DNA from: Bacteroides mediterraneensis
GTDB taxonomy: Bacteria > Bacteroidota > Bacteroidia > Bacteroidales > Bacteroidaceae
NCBI RefSeq assembly: GCF_016900355.1
Contig: NZ_JACJKA010000011.1
Location: 38,058-102,057, forward strand
DNA: 64,000 nucleotides
Direction: 5' to 3'
Part shown: positions 24,162 through 37,916 of the stretch, one piece after another
Position numbering within the stretch: position 1 is the first letter of the stretch
Layout: each line of letters starts with the position of its first letter
The notes under the pieces: model-generated
The model's database searches: none
Seen by the model: only the letters and a program-made list of their open reading frames with translations
What the model was told of the DNA's origin: nothing
Program-made: the position numbers and the translations under genes

Positions 24162-25757
24162 TTACAGGTTCATCACTTCCTGCTCAAAGTTCTCCTTGTC
24201 TCCCTTAGCCCGGTTACGTATCTTGCTTCGGTAATTGTAGACCGTGGCCAGAGAGTAACCTAAGAAATGGGCAATCCGGTTGGCATCGGTTACTCCGAGG
24301 CGGATTAAGGCAAAGATGCGGAGTTCGGTGTTCAGTATCTCGCCTGGTTTGGGCTCAATCTTTCCTTCGTCGGTGAGCAAATTGTTGAAGTCGCGGATGA
24401 AGTGGGGAAACAGTTCCAGGAATGATTTATCAAATTCGTTGTAGAAATTCTTGCGTTCTTCGCGTAGGAATTGTTCCGAACGGATGGCCTTGAACAGTTC
24501 TTCTATGCGGGAAGCCATGGCCAGTTTCTCGAGGGAACGTCGGTATTGTTCCAGTTTGTCTAGATAGCTGACACACCGGTCGAGGTAACGTGCGATATAC
24601 ACCTCCTTGATTTTCCCGGTTTGTTGCAGTTGTTTGTTGACTGCCACGAGCTCTTTGTTCGTTTGTGACAAATCTTTTCGCATGGCGGAAAGTTTTTTCA
24701 TTCCATGATATAAATAGAATGCCAGTACAATCAGTGATATGGCTAACAGACTGAGACTCAACATTAAAATCCGTTCCAGCCGTTTTTCTTGTGCTTTCTT
24801 GTCCGAATAAGCCTTGTCGATGATGGGATAGAATTCTGTCACCTCTAAAAAACGTAGGCGGGCATTGCAGGCCACTGCGTCTTGCATGGAACAGCTCACG
24901 TAAGTATAGGCTCTTTCCGGATTACCCTGATGATATACCAGCCGGGCGAGTCTCTGTAGGGCGGCATACTCTCGTACAGAGGAAGTCAGGTCGATAAGGG
25001 CGGTTTGTGCCAGATAGTAGACTTCCATGTCTATGTCTTTTTTGGCTTCATAGGCCAGTGAGAGGGTATAGAATGCATAGGCTTTTTCTTGCTGGCCTAA
25101 AGAGGACGTGAGCACCTTGTTTAAAAGGGGGATTGCTTTGTCGGGATGTCCCTCCAATATTAGTTTCTCGGCCAGAATAATTTGGTGGTTATTACCTTTT
25201 GGGATGATTTCAAGAAGAGAATCACGGTAAAGTGCGGTTTGACGCAGGTATTTCTCCTGAACAGTTTTGTCCACGGTGTTGTCGGCCATCCATCCATAAC
25301 AGGCTCTGATGGTGAAATAATAGTATTCTCTGTTTGGAGAATTTAGCTGATGAGGATTGATGGCTTGTAATTCGGCTAAGGCCTCGTTGTACATACCCAT
25401 TACTCCTCTTACTTCCGCATGGTTAATCATTATTTCAATGTCCCGGTCCGGATGCCTTTGCAAAGAATTGTAGTATTCCTTGCGTTTGATGTACAGGCTG
25501 GCAGAATCTGCCTGATAATGAAGATAGAGATTGAAGAGTTCTCCACAGAGTTTGTATTTTTCTTCATTGCTTGAGGCATAATGTAAACGTTGTTTGAGCT
25601 GTTCTATTGCTGCTTCCCGTTCGCTCCGGTATTTTTCTTTTTGGGAAATGACTTTGTCAAGTTGTACCAATATCCGCTCGTTGGAGGTTTGTGCGCAAAC
25701 GGCGGTTTGCAAGACGCCTCCCAATACGAGAAGTAGAAGGTAAAATCGTATTTTCAT
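24162..25757 (-). CDS. susR: SusR-like membrane transcriptional regulator (DUF6377 family)
   Basis: 531 residues. A signal-like N-terminus (MKIRFYLLLLVLGGVLQTAVCAQ) leads into a helical TPR-like periplasmic sensor (about 30-320), one membrane helix at 329-350, a coiled region and a C-terminal LuxR-like helix-turn-helix (LGVTDANRIAHFLGYSLATVYNY, about 485-507). This matches the layout of B. thetaiotaomicron SusR, which senses maltose or longer oligosaccharides and activates the sus genes. It is divergent from susA and separated by 177 bp. Call by architecture and context; sequence identity to SusR was not measured. Confidence 0.82.
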   Translation of the reverse strand: MKIRFYLLLLVLGGVLQTAVCAQTSNERILVQLDKVISQKEKYRSEREAAIEQLKQRLHYASSNEEKYKLCGELFNLYLHYQADSASLYIKRKEYYNSLQRHPDRDIEIMINHAEVRGVMGMYNEALAELQAINPHQLNSPNREYYYFTIRACYGWMADNTVDKTVQEKYLRQTALYRDSLLEIIPKGNNHQIILAEKLILEGHPDKAIPLLNKVLTSSLGQQEKAYAFYTLSLAYEAKKDIDMEVYYLAQTALIDLTSSVREYAALQRLARLVYHQGNPERAYTYVSCSMQDAVACNARLRFLEVTEFYPIIDKAYSDKKAQEKRLERILMLSLSLLAISLIVLAFYLYHGMKKLSAMRKDLSQTNKELVAVNKQLQQTGKIKEVYIARYLDRCVSYLDKLEQYRRSLEKLAMASRIEELFKAIRSEQFLREERKNFYNEFDKSFLELFPHFIRDFNNLLTDEGKIEPKPGEILNTELRIFALIRLGVTDANRIAHFLGYSLATVYNYRSKIRNRAKGDKENFEQEVMNL

Positions 25758-25870
25758 AGTCTTAAGGTTAAATAGAACGTATTATCTCATTTATATTTTT
25801 ATCACTGAAGTTTTTATTAGCATACAGTGAATCAGAATATTAGTTCCTGTATGCGTTTATATTTTGTTTC

Positions 25871-25878
25871 CAAAGATA
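25871..25878 (-). promoter_or_regulatory. -7 promoter element for the susR-like gene
   Basis: TATCTTTG on the minus strand, 113 bp before the regulator ATG. It lies only 21 bp from the divergent susA -7 element, so binding events here could affect both genes. Confidence 0.55.
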
Positions 25879-25899
25879 AGAAATCTTTTTTCAGGAATC

Positions 25900-25907
25900 T
25901 ATTTTTG
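25900..25907 (+). promoter_or_regulatory. -7 promoter element for susA
   Basis: TATTTTTG, 27 bp before the susA ATG. No TTTG lies 19-21 bp upstream, as expected of an activator-dependent promoter. Confidence 0.6.
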
Positions 25908-25913
25908 CGATGA

Positions 25914-27788
<1,875 letters not shown>

Positions 27789-27903
27789 TGCATTTCTATT
27801 TTTAAGCTTTGTCTTATCTGTTAAGTGACTTATTTATAAATGATTAAATATTTTGTGGGTTTCTATTTTTCTATTTACGAATATCAAAATTGAGGAGGAA
27901 GCT

Positions 27904-27911
27904 TAATTTTG
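27904..27911 (+). promoter_or_regulatory. -7 promoter element for susBCDE
   Basis: TAATTTTG in the 176-bp gap after susA, 53 bp before the susB ATG. Like the susA promoter it lacks a -33 TTTG. No promoter is seen between susB and susE. Confidence 0.6.
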
Positions 27912-27949
27912 CTTTCAGTAACTGAAAAACATAAACCTAATTAAATTAA

Positions 27950-30145
<2,196 letters not shown>

Positions 30146-30221
30146 GAAATAATAAGGGAAAGATTGTGGTTTTCAATAGGTATTGGAATTCCGAATTTAG
30201 GTAACACTTTAATTTAATAAT

Positions 30222-33200
30222 ATGGAAATAAAATTGAACAATGCGAGTAAATTCCTGTCTGTATGGATAGTCGGAATTTTACTTTCCGTACAGGCCTTTG
30301 CACAAGGTCTTACTGTGAAAGGAGTTGTAAAAGACAATGCCGGTATGGGAGTCATCGGAGCCAATGTGCTGGTGAAGGGAACCACTGTGGGTACGATTAC
30401 TGATTTTGATGGTAATTTTACGTTGGAGGCTAAAAAGGGCGATGTGATTGTCATTTCTTTTATCGGTTACAAAACGCAGGAGCTTCCAGCTGCAGCTACC
30501 ATGAATGTCACACTTCAAGATGATACGGAAATGTTGGATGATGTGGTGGTTATCGGTTATGGCTCGGTAAAGAAGAATGACGCTACTGGTTCAGTGACGG
30601 CCATCAAACCGGATGAATTGAGTAAGGGTATTACGACCAATGCGCAAGATATGTTGACCGGAAAGGTAGCTGGTGTGAGTGTGATTTCCAATGACGGTAC
30701 TCCGGGTGGAGGTGCACAAATCCGTATTCGTGGAGGTTCTTCATTGAATGCCAGCAACGATCCGCTGATTGTGATTGACGGGCTGGCTATTGATAACAGC
30801 GGTGTCAAGGGTATGTCGAACGGGCTTTCCATGGTGAATCCGGAAGATATTGAGACGTTTACGGTGTTGAAAGATGCTTCGGCTACAGCCATTTATGGTT
30901 CCCGTGCTTCCAACGGTGTCATCATTATCACTACGAAGAAAGGAAAGAGCAGTCAGGCTCCGAGGGTCAGCTACAACGGTTCAGTTTCCGTATCCACCAT
31001 TCAGAAGAAATACGATGTGTTGAATGGAGACGAATACCGGGCATACGCCCAGCAGATTTTTGGCGATGAGTTGCCGGCGTCGTTGGGTACGGCCAATACC
31101 GACTGGCAGGATGAGATTTTCCGTCCGGCCATCAGTACCGACCATCATGTGTCTATCAACGGAGGTCTGAAGAATCTTCCGTATCGTGTTTCATTGGGAT
31201 ACAGTTATAACAATGGTATCTTGAAAACGTCCAATTTCCAGCGTTTTACCGCATCGGTTAATCTGGCACCTTCTTTCTTCGATGACCATTTGAAGGTGAA
31301 TGTAACGGCCAAATACATGAATGGAAAGAACCGGTATGCAGATGCTGGAACAGCCATTGGAGGTGCACTTTCCATGGATCCTACTCGTCCGGTATATGGC
31401 GGTGACAGTATGTATGACGTATTTGGAGGTTATTATCAGAATGCACAGTCTACTTCTGATTTTTCGGATCCGGAGTGGCGGTATACGGCGAATAAGAATA
31501 CGCCGCAGAATCCGGTGGCAGCCTTGGAACAGAAAGATGACAGTGCCAACAGCAACGATTTCGTAGGGAATGTGGAAGTGGATTATAAATTTCATTTCTT
31601 GCCCGACCTGCATTTGCATGCCAGCTTGGGTGGTGAATATGCAGATGGTACACAGACTACCATTTATTCTCCCTATTCATTCTCTTACAACTATTATGGG
31701 AATACTTCGGCTGTAACTGAATACAAATACAATTTGTCGTATAACGTATATGCACAATATATCAAGACATTAGGCGCACATACCTTTGACATTATGGCCG
31801 GTGGGGAGGAACAGCATTTCCATCGGAACGGATTTACCATCGGGAATGGAGTGGATCCTTATACCGGAGACATTCATGATGCCGTGTTGAAGGAACAGAC
31901 GGCGTATGCTACCCGTAATACATTGGTCTCTTATTTCGGACGTTTGAACTATACGTTGTTAGACCGTTACCTGTTCACCTTCACTATGCGCTGGGATGGT
32001 TCTTCCCGTTTTGCTGATGGAAACCGCTGGGGTACTTTCCCCTCTCTGGCTCTGGCTTGGAAGATGAAGGAGGAAAACTTCCTGAAAGATGTCAATTTCC
32101 TGTCTGACTTGAAACTCCGTCTGGGATGGGGTATCACCGGACAGCAGGATGTAAGTTCGGATTTTGCCTACATGCCGTTGTATGTGGTAAGTGACGATTA
32201 TGCACAATATCCGTTTGGAGATACATATTATCATACCTCGCGTGCCAATGCCTTCAATACGAACTTGAAATGGGAGCAGACCACTACTTATAATGCCGGA
32301 TTGGATTTCGGATTCCTCAACGGACGTATCAGTGGTAATGTGGACGGATATTATCGTGAAACAAACGACTTGCTGAACAGTGTGAAGATTCCGGTAGGCA
32401 CGAACTTCAATGCACAAATGTTGCAGAATATCGGTTCTTTGAAGAATTACGGTGTGGAATTTGCCTTTAACGTAAAACCGGTGGTTACGAAAGACTTTAT
32501 GTGGGACGTGACTTATAACTTTACCTGGAACCATAATGAGATTACCAAGCTGACCGGTGGAGATGATGCAGATTATTACGTAGAAACGGGTAACAGCATT
32601 TCCCGTGGTAACAATACGAAGGTGCAAGTCAACAAGGTGGGTTATGCAGCTAACTCTTTCTATGTGTACCAGCAGGTATATGATGAAAACGGTAATCCGA
32701 TTGAGAATATGTTTGTCGACCGCAATGGAGATGGCATCATCAACAGCTCTGATAAGTATATCTACAAGAAACCGGCTGCTGATTTCATGATGGGACTTAC
32801 TTCGAAGATGACTTATAAAGACTGGGATTTCAGTTTTTCTTTGCGCAGCAGCCTGAACAACTATGTGTATTACGACTTTTTGGCAGGAAAAGCGAATGTG
32901 AGCAGCTCGGGATTGTTCTCTAACACGGCGTATTCGAATACTACCCCGGAAGCCATCGCATTAGGCTTTACAGGAAAAGGAGATTATTACATGAGCGACT
33001 ATTTTGTACAGAATGCTTCTTTCCTGCGTTGTGACAACATTACACTGGGATATTCGTTTAAGAATCTGTTCAAGACCTCAGCCTATAAGGGCATTGGTGG
33101 ACGTGTGTATGCAACGGCTCAGAATCCGTTTATTATCACCAAGTACAAGGGACTGGATCCGGAGGTGCAGAGTGGTATTGACTCTAATCCTTATCCGCGT

Positions 33201-33239
33201 GCGTTTACGTTCCTGCTGGGAGTTAATTTGCAATTCTAA
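30222..33239 (+). CDS. susC: SusC TonB-dependent outer-membrane transporter
   Basis: 1005 residues. A signal peptide ends at QAFA (about 27). A carboxypeptidase-like regulatory domain follows (VKGVVKDNAGMGVIGANVLVKG is split by the fold; residues ~30-110), then the TonB box region DVVVIGYG, the plug domain (IRIRGGSSLNASNDPLIVID split; ~115-240) and a 22-strand barrel with a C-terminal phenylalanine-ending strand (LLGVNLQF). It imports maltooligosaccharides captured by SusD, using TonB energy. The gap to susB is 76 bp and to susD 24 bp, with no promoter seen. Confidence 0.95.
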   Translation: MEIKLNNASKFLSVWIVGILLSVQAFAQGLTVKGVVKDNAGMGVIGANVLVKGTTVGTITDFDGNFTLEAKKGDVIVISFIGYKTQELPAAATMNVTLQDDTEMLDDVVVIGYGSVKKNDATGSVTAIKPDELSKGITTNAQDMLTGKVAGVSVISNDGTPGGGAQIRIRGGSSLNASNDPLIVIDGLAIDNSGVKGMSNGLSMVNPEDIETFTVLKDASATAIYGSRASNGVIIITTKKGKSSQAPRVSYNGSVSVSTIQKKYDVLNGDEYRAYAQQIFGDELPASLGTANTDWQDEIFRPAISTDHHVSINGGLKNLPYRVSLGYSYNNGILKTSNFQRFTASVNLAPSFFDDHLKVNVTAKYMNGKNRYADAGTAIGGALSMDPTRPVYGGDSMYDVFGGYYQNAQSTSDFSDPEWRYTANKNTPQNPVAALEQKDDSANSNDFVGNVEVDYKFHFLPDLHLHASLGGEYADGTQTTIYSPYSFSYNYYGNTSAVTEYKYNLSYNVYAQYIKTLGAHTFDIMAGGEEQHFHRNGFTIGNGVDPYTGDIHDAVLKEQTAYATRNTLVSYFGRLNYTLLDRYLFTFTMRWDGSSRFADGNRWGTFPSLALAWKMKEENFLKDVNFLSDLKLRLGWGITGQQDVSSDFAYMPLYVVSDDYAQYPFGDTYYHTSRANAFNTNLKWEQTTTYNAGLDFGFLNGRISGNVDGYYRETNDLLNSVKIPVGTNFNAQMLQNIGSLKNYGVEFAFNVKPVVTKDFMWDVTYNFTWNHNEITKLTGGDDADYYVETGNSISRGNNTKVQVNKVGYAANSFYVYQQVYDENGNPIENMFVDRNGDGIINSSDKYIYKKPAADFMMGLTSKMTYKDWDFSFSLRSSLNNYVYYDFLAGKANVSSSGLFSNTAYSNTTPEAIALGFTGKGDYYMSDYFVQNASFLRCDNITLGYSFKNLFKTSAYKGIGGRVYATAQNPFIITKYKGLDPEVQSGIDSNPYPRAFTFLLGVNLQF

Positions 33240-33263
33240 TCTATGAAAACATTAATAAGACGT

Positions 33264-34931
33264 ATGAAAACTAATTATTTGAAACATATATTTTCAGCGG
33301 CGATGATTGTGGCCGTTTCATTGGGAAATGTATCGTGCATTAATGATTTGGACATTAGTTCCATTGACCCGCAAAGTTCTTCCAGCTTTGATCAGGAGGG
33401 GGCTTTTGTCAAGCAGTATGCCTTGCTGGGTCTGACAGGACAGAAAGGTCTGGCAGGTACTCCCGACCTGGATGGACAGGATGAAGGGGAATCCGGATTC
33501 TATCGTACCATATTTAATTGTCAGGAACTGTCTACAGACGAATGTGTGTGGGTATGGCAGGACAACGTGGATATTCCTCAGTTTACCAGCATTGCGTGGA
33601 ATTCTTCCAGTCAGCGTACCGAGTGGGTGTATGTGCGTTTGGGTTATGACATTACTCAAATGAACTTCTTCTTGGACCAGATTGCTGACAAAACGGATGA
33701 GGAATCCCTTCGTCAGCGTGCGGAAGTGCGTTTCTTGCGTGCCTTGCACTATTCTTATTTCCTGGACTTGTTTGGAAAGGCACCTTTCAAGGAGCATTTT
33801 GACAATGAATTACCGGTTGAAAAAACGGGGAAGGATTTGTTTGACTACATCCAGAATGAACTCAGCGAATGTGAGGCAGATATGTATGAGCCGGGTCAGG
33901 CTCCTTTCGGACGCGCAGACAAAGCAGCCAACTGGCTGTTGAGGGCCCGTGTCTACTTGAATGCGGAGGTGTACACCGGTACGGCAGATTATGAAAATGC
34001 CAAGACGTATGCGGATAAAGTGATCAATAGCGGATATTATGAGTTATGCGATGACTATAAACTGATGTTTATGGCCGATAATGACCAAAATGAAAAGGCC
34101 ATGAAGGAAATCATTCTTCCCATTCGTCAGGATGGTATGAAGACCCGAAACTATGGGGGTTCTACCTATTTGGTATGTGGTACGCGTACGGGTGGAATGC
34201 CGCACATGGGTACTACAAACGGCTGGTCGTGTCTGATAGCCCGCAATGCGCTGGTGTATAAGTTCTTTGAGGAAGGATCTGTTCCAATGATTCCGGAAGA
34301 TGTAGAAGTGCCCGGGCAGAGTGATTTTGCCAATGATGAGGCTATCGATGCTTGGGATGCACAATATGGCGTGCGGACGCAGGATATGATTCAAGCAGCA
34401 GGTGATGACCGTGCTATGTTCTATTCGGGTGCAGGTGGCGGACGCAGAACAATGGATCCGAAATCCATTACTGGTTTCCAGAGTGGGTTGTCTATTGTGA
34501 AATGGCAGAACATCCGTTCGGATGGAGCTTCTACCAGCCACACCGAATATCCGGATACGGATATCCCGTTGTTCCGGTTGGCAGAAGCTTATCTGACCCG
34601 TGCAGAAGCCAACTTTCGGCTGAATCAAAAGAGCCTGGCCTGGGAGGATATCAAGACTTTGCGTGCAAAACGTGGCTGTGTCAAGCAACCTGCCTTGAAT
34701 GACATTACTGAGATGTATTTATTGGATGAATGGTCACGTGAATTCTATCTGGAAGGACGTCGTCGTAGTGACTTGGTACGTTTCGACTGCTTTACTACCG
34801 ACAAGTATTTGTGGGATTGGAAAGGGGGCGTGAAAGAAGGCAAGTCGGTTAGTGACATTTACAATGTTTATCCGATTCCTGCCACAGACTTGAACAATAA
34901 TACGAACATGCACCAGAATGAAGGTTATTAA
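33264..34931 (+). CDS. susD: SusD starch-binding lipoprotein
   Basis: 555 residues from the second in-frame ATG. I prefer MKTNYLKHIFSAAM over the ATG at 33243 because it matches the start of B. thetaiotaomicron SusD as I remember it. The lipoprotein cysteine is in GNVSCIND. Blocks typical of true SusD are visible, such as DLDGQDEGESGFYRT, QRTEWVYVRLGYDITQ and PFGRADKAANWLLRAR. SusD forms a lid on SusC and binds helical starch. The close match to SusD itself, not just its superfamily, is the best evidence that this locus acts on starch. Confidence 0.95.
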   Translation: MKTNYLKHIFSAAMIVAVSLGNVSCINDLDISSIDPQSSSSFDQEGAFVKQYALLGLTGQKGLAGTPDLDGQDEGESGFYRTIFNCQELSTDECVWVWQDNVDIPQFTSIAWNSSSQRTEWVYVRLGYDITQMNFFLDQIADKTDEESLRQRAEVRFLRALHYSYFLDLFGKAPFKEHFDNELPVEKTGKDLFDYIQNELSECEADMYEPGQAPFGRADKAANWLLRARVYLNAEVYTGTADYENAKTYADKVINSGYYELCDDYKLMFMADNDQNEKAMKEIILPIRQDGMKTRNYGGSTYLVCGTRTGGMPHMGTTNGWSCLIARNALVYKFFEEGSVPMIPEDVEVPGQSDFANDEAIDAWDAQYGVRTQDMIQAAGDDRAMFYSGAGGGRRTMDPKSITGFQSGLSIVKWQNIRSDGASTSHTEYPDTDIPLFRLAEAYLTRAEANFRLNQKSLAWEDIKTLRAKRGCVKQPALNDITEMYLLDEWSREFYLEGRRRSDLVRFDCFTTDKYLWDWKGGVKEGKSVSDIYNVYPIPATDLNNNTNMHQNEGY

Positions 34932-34950
34932 TCTATTAGAAGCAAGTAAC

Positions 34951-36114
34951 ATGAAAAAGATATTATTTCCCATTTTGTTGTTAGTCGGATGCGGACTTCC
35001 GTTACTGACGGCTTGTAATACAGACCGAGACGATAATCCGACATTACAGGAAGCAGAGACTTTTGTACTGGAAACTCCGGAGGACAATGTATATGATTTA
35101 GGAGAGGCTCAGGATACGATTGTATTGAATTGTGTGCAGCCTGCTTATGGCTTTACGGCGGCTACGACTTATAGTGTACAGGTTTCACTGAATGAATCTT
35201 TTGTGGATGCCACAGAAGAAGCTGAAGCTAATTACAAGACTTTGTCGACGACTTATACTTCCACTTCCATTGCATTGAAGTCTACAGAGCTGAATACGGC
35301 TGTAGTGGATTTGTGGAAGCAGGCGAACCCGGAAGCAGATGCGTATATTGGCACGGTAACTTCGGTGTATTTCCGGCTTACGGCAGTGATTACGGGTAGT
35401 GAACTGGGTAGTTCGGTATCGAATGTGGTTAAAGTCAGCCAAGTGAAACTGGGTGAAGTTGTTTCTACTTTGGAGCCGCCTGAGGCAATGTATTTAGTTG
35501 GTTCCAGCATCGGAACGGCTTGGGGAACGTGGCAACCGATGGTCAGTGTGAACGGGCTGTCCGGAGAGTTCTGGAGTATGGTTTATTTTGATGCAGGTGC
35601 CGAATTTAAATTCGGTAAGTTTGAACAAGACTGGAATGGTTATTCTAATATCCATCAGTTTGAAGATCATGCGGGAGCCGGGCTGTCAGATAATGGAGGT
35701 AATATTAAAGTCGACAAAGCTGGATGGTATATTGTTTATTTGGTAGCTGCCGTGAATGGAGAAGAGTATCAATATACTATGAGTTTCTACGAACCTAATG
35801 TGTATGTGTTTGGAAATACGGTGGGCGACTGGAACTACAATGAAGCCTATAAGTTTTCTGTTCCGGAAGATAAGAGTGGCAGCTTTGTCTCTCCGGCTTT
35901 GACGGCTGCGGGTGAAGTTCGTATGTGTATCAAGGCGAACACAGACTGGTGGCGGCTTGAATTTACCTTGAAAGATGGTGAAACCATCTTCTATCGCGAA
36001 AACAATGCGGTCAATAATGGATGGACTGATTTAGGAGCTGAATATTCTTTGACAGCCAATCCAGGTCAGAAAATATCGTTGAATTTTGCAGATGGAACAG
36101 GAACTCTTGATTAG
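34951..36114 (+). CDS. susE: SusE-like starch-binding lipoprotein
   Basis: 387 residues from the ATG at 34951 (MKKILFPILLLVGCG); an upstream in-frame ATG at 34918 lies within susD and is rejected. The lipobox is LTAC with Cys22. An N-terminal Ig-like SusE domain (about 35-165) is followed by two starch-binding modules: one with VGSSIGTAWGTW and the second with FGNTVGDWNY, each supplying aromatic residues. The length equals that of B. thetaiotaomicron SusE as I recall it. It is the last gene: a terminator begins 23 bp after the stop, so no susF or susG follows. Confidence 0.9.
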   Translation: MKKILFPILLLVGCGLPLLTACNTDRDDNPTLQEAETFVLETPEDNVYDLGEAQDTIVLNCVQPAYGFTAATTYSVQVSLNESFVDATEEAEANYKTLSTTYTSTSIALKSTELNTAVVDLWKQANPEADAYIGTVTSVYFRLTAVITGSELGSSVSNVVKVSQVKLGEVVSTLEPPEAMYLVGSSIGTAWGTWQPMVSVNGLSGEFWSMVYFDAGAEFKFGKFEQDWNGYSNIHQFEDHAGAGLSDNGGNIKVDKAGWYIVYLVAAVNGEEYQYTMSFYEPNVYVFGNTVGDWNYNEAYKFSVPEDKSGSFVSPALTAAGEVRMCIKANTDWWRLEFTLKDGETIFYRENNAVNNGWTDLGAEYSLTANPGQKISLNFADGTGTLD

Positions 36115-36136
36115 ATATTGAGGTTTTGATATATGG

Positions 36137-36176
36137 AAATGTCCCTCTTCACAGGTTGCTGCGGAGAGGGACATTT
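36137..36176. terminator. Intrinsic terminator after susE
   Basis: AAATGTCCCTCT (36137-36148) pairs perfectly with AGAGGGACATTT (36165-36176) around a 16-nt loop, followed by CTTT. It also lies after the convergent lptB. Confidence 0.85.
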
Positions 36177-36214
36177 CTTTAAAAAACAGGTTATAATTTC
36201 TTCTACAGTTTGTA

Positions 36215-37033
36215 TTATTCTCTAATCTCTTTCAGCTGGAAGTCCTTTCTCCGCAGGACGAAACTGTTACTCAGGTATTTCTCGCGGACAATCTTGTTTT
36301 CGGCTAGTTCTTCCGGCGTACCCTGGAACAGAATTTTTCCTTCAAACAGTAGGTAGGCACGGTCGGTGATACTCAGTGTTTCCTGTACGTTGTGGTCGGT
36401 AATCAGGATACCGATGTTCTTGTCTTTCAGTTTCCAGACGATGTGCTGGATGTCTTCCACCGCAATCGGGTCGACACCGGCAAAAGGTTCGTCGAGCATG
36501 ATGAATTTCGGGTCAATGGCCAGACAGCGGGCAATTTCCGTACGACGGCGTTCTCCTCCGGAGAGCTGGTCGCCCAAGTTCTTGCGGACTTTCTGTAGTC
36601 GGAATTCAGCAATCAGGCTTTCCAGTTTCTCTTTCTGGTATTCGGGCGATTTGTTGGTCAGCTCCAGCACCGAAGCGATATTGTCTTCCACGCTCATCTT
36701 GCGGAACACGGAAGCTTCTTGGGCCAGATAACCGATACCGTTTTGAGCGCGTTTATATACAGGATAAGAAGTGATGTCTTTGTCGTTCAGGTAAATATGT
36801 CCTTCGTTGGGCACAATCAGTCCGGTTGTCATGTAGAAAGACGTGGTTTTTCCGGCTCCGTTCGGTCCCAGCAGTCCCACGATTTCGCCTTGTTTCACAT
36901 TGATGGAAACATGACTTACCACCGTTCGCTTTCCGTATTTCTTTACCAGATTTTCGGTGCGGAGCACCATTCTCCCGTCGGAAGGCAATTCAAACTTTTC
37001 GGCTGTATTTTCTTGATTTTCTTGCGCTGCCAT
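36215..37033 (-). CDS. lptB: LPS export ABC transporter ATPase LptB
   Basis: 272 residues: Walker A GPNGAGKT (56-63), signature [16 protein letters not shown], Walker B FIMLDEP followed by FAGVDPIAV, and the switch His in ITDHNV. The FAGVDPIAV and [12 protein letters not shown] blocks are typical of LptB. It powers extraction of lipopolysaccharide from the inner membrane with LptFG, which are not in this window. A non-conserved ~25-residue N-terminal tail precedes the ABC domain; the ATG at 37033 is kept because the promoter element lies just upstream. Confidence 0.93.
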   Translation of the reverse strand: MAAQENQENTAEKFELPSDGRMVLRTENLVKKYGKRTVVSHVSINVKQGEIVGLLGPNGAGKTTSFYMTTGLIVPNEGHIYLNDKDITSYPVYKRAQNGIGYLAQEASVFRKMSVEDNIASVLELTNKSPEYQKEKLESLIAEFRLQKVRKNLGDQLSGGERRRTEIARCLAIDPKFIMLDEPFAGVDPIAVEDIQHIVWKLKDKNIGILITDHNVQETLSITDRAYLLFEGKILFQGTPEELAENKIVREKYLSNSFVLRRKDFQLKEIRE

Positions 37034-37060
37034 TGTCTTTTCGTTAGCTGTTCAGTCGTG

Positions 37061-37068
37061 CAAAAGTA
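37061..37068 (-). promoter_or_regulatory. -7 promoter element for lptB
   Basis: TACTTTTG on the minus strand, 27 bp before the lptB ATG. Confidence 0.55.
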
Positions 37069-37142
37069 GTAAAAATCTTGGCTTCTGTGGTCCTTAATTC
37101 GAAAATCCTCCTGTCTTTTATCATAATATAGCTAAAAAGCAG

Positions 37143-37150
37143 TACTTTTG
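37143..37150 (+). promoter_or_regulatory. -7 promoter element for mlaEF
   Basis: TACTTTTG on the plus strand, 22 bp before mlaE. The same octamer serves the divergent lptB. Confidence 0.55.
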
Positions 37151-37172
37151 TGCCAAATATGATTGTAACAAT

Positions 37173-37916
37173 ATGATAAAGCCTGTCACGAATCTGGGAA
37201 AGTACCTCATGTTGATGGGGCGTGTGTTTTCCCGCCCGGAGCGTATCCGGATGTATTTAAAGCAATATCGGAATGAAATGGTACAGCTGGGCATCAATTC
37301 CATCGGCATTGTGTTGCTGATCTCTTTTTTTATCGGTGCCGTGATTTGTATCCAGATCAAATTGAATATTGAAAGCCCTTGGATGCCGCGTTTCGTGGTG
37401 GGGTATACCACGCGTGAGATTTTGCTGTTGGAGTTTTCTTCCTCTATCATGTGTTTGATTCTGGCCGGTAAGGTAGGGTCGAATATAGCCTCGGAGATTG
37501 GTACGATGCGGGTAACGCAGCAGATTGATGCGCTTGAAATTATGGGAGTGAATTCCGCCTCCTATCTGATTCTTCCCAAGATCTTGGGGCTGATGACCAT
37601 GATTCCATTCCTGGTGATTTTCAGTATTTTTGCGGGTATCATCGGCGCGTTTTGTACGGCCTGGTTTGCTGGGATTATGAACGCCACAGATTTGGAATAC
37701 GGACTGCAGTATTGCTTTGTGGAGTGGTATATCTGGTGCAGCTTCATTAAATCTTTGTTCTTTGCCTTTATCATTGCCAGCGTGTCGGCTTATTTTGGCT
37801 ATACGGTGGAAGGCGGCTCCATTGCAGTGGGAAAGGCCAGTACGGATTCGGTGGTATCAAGCAGCGTCTTGATTTTGTTTTCAGATTTAATACTTACACA
37901 ATTATTGATGGGATGA
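37173..37916 (+). CDS. mlaE: MlaE-type ABC transporter permease
   Basis: 247 residues with about five to six hydrophobic segments. The MlaE/permease (DUF140) family region is clear: TTREILLLEFSSS, then LAGKVGSNIASEIGTMRV with the conserved EIGTM motif, and YLILPKILG. MlaE is the membrane part of a complex that moves phospholipids between the inner and outer membranes, keeping the outer leaflet asymmetric. It overlaps mlaF by 4 bp. No MlaD-type MCE gene follows in this window, so the substrate-binding part must be encoded elsewhere. Confidence 0.9.
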   Translation: MIKPVTNLGKYLMLMGRVFSRPERIRMYLKQYRNEMVQLGINSIGIVLLISFFIGAVICIQIKLNIESPWMPRFVVGYTTREILLLEFSSSIMCLILAGKVGSNIASEIGTMRVTQQIDALEIMGVNSASYLILPKILGLMTMIPFLVIFSIFAGIIGAFCTAWFAGIMNATDLEYGLQYCFVEWYIWCSFIKSLFFAFIIASVSAYFGYTVEGGSIAVGKASTDSVVSSSVLILFSDLILTQLLMG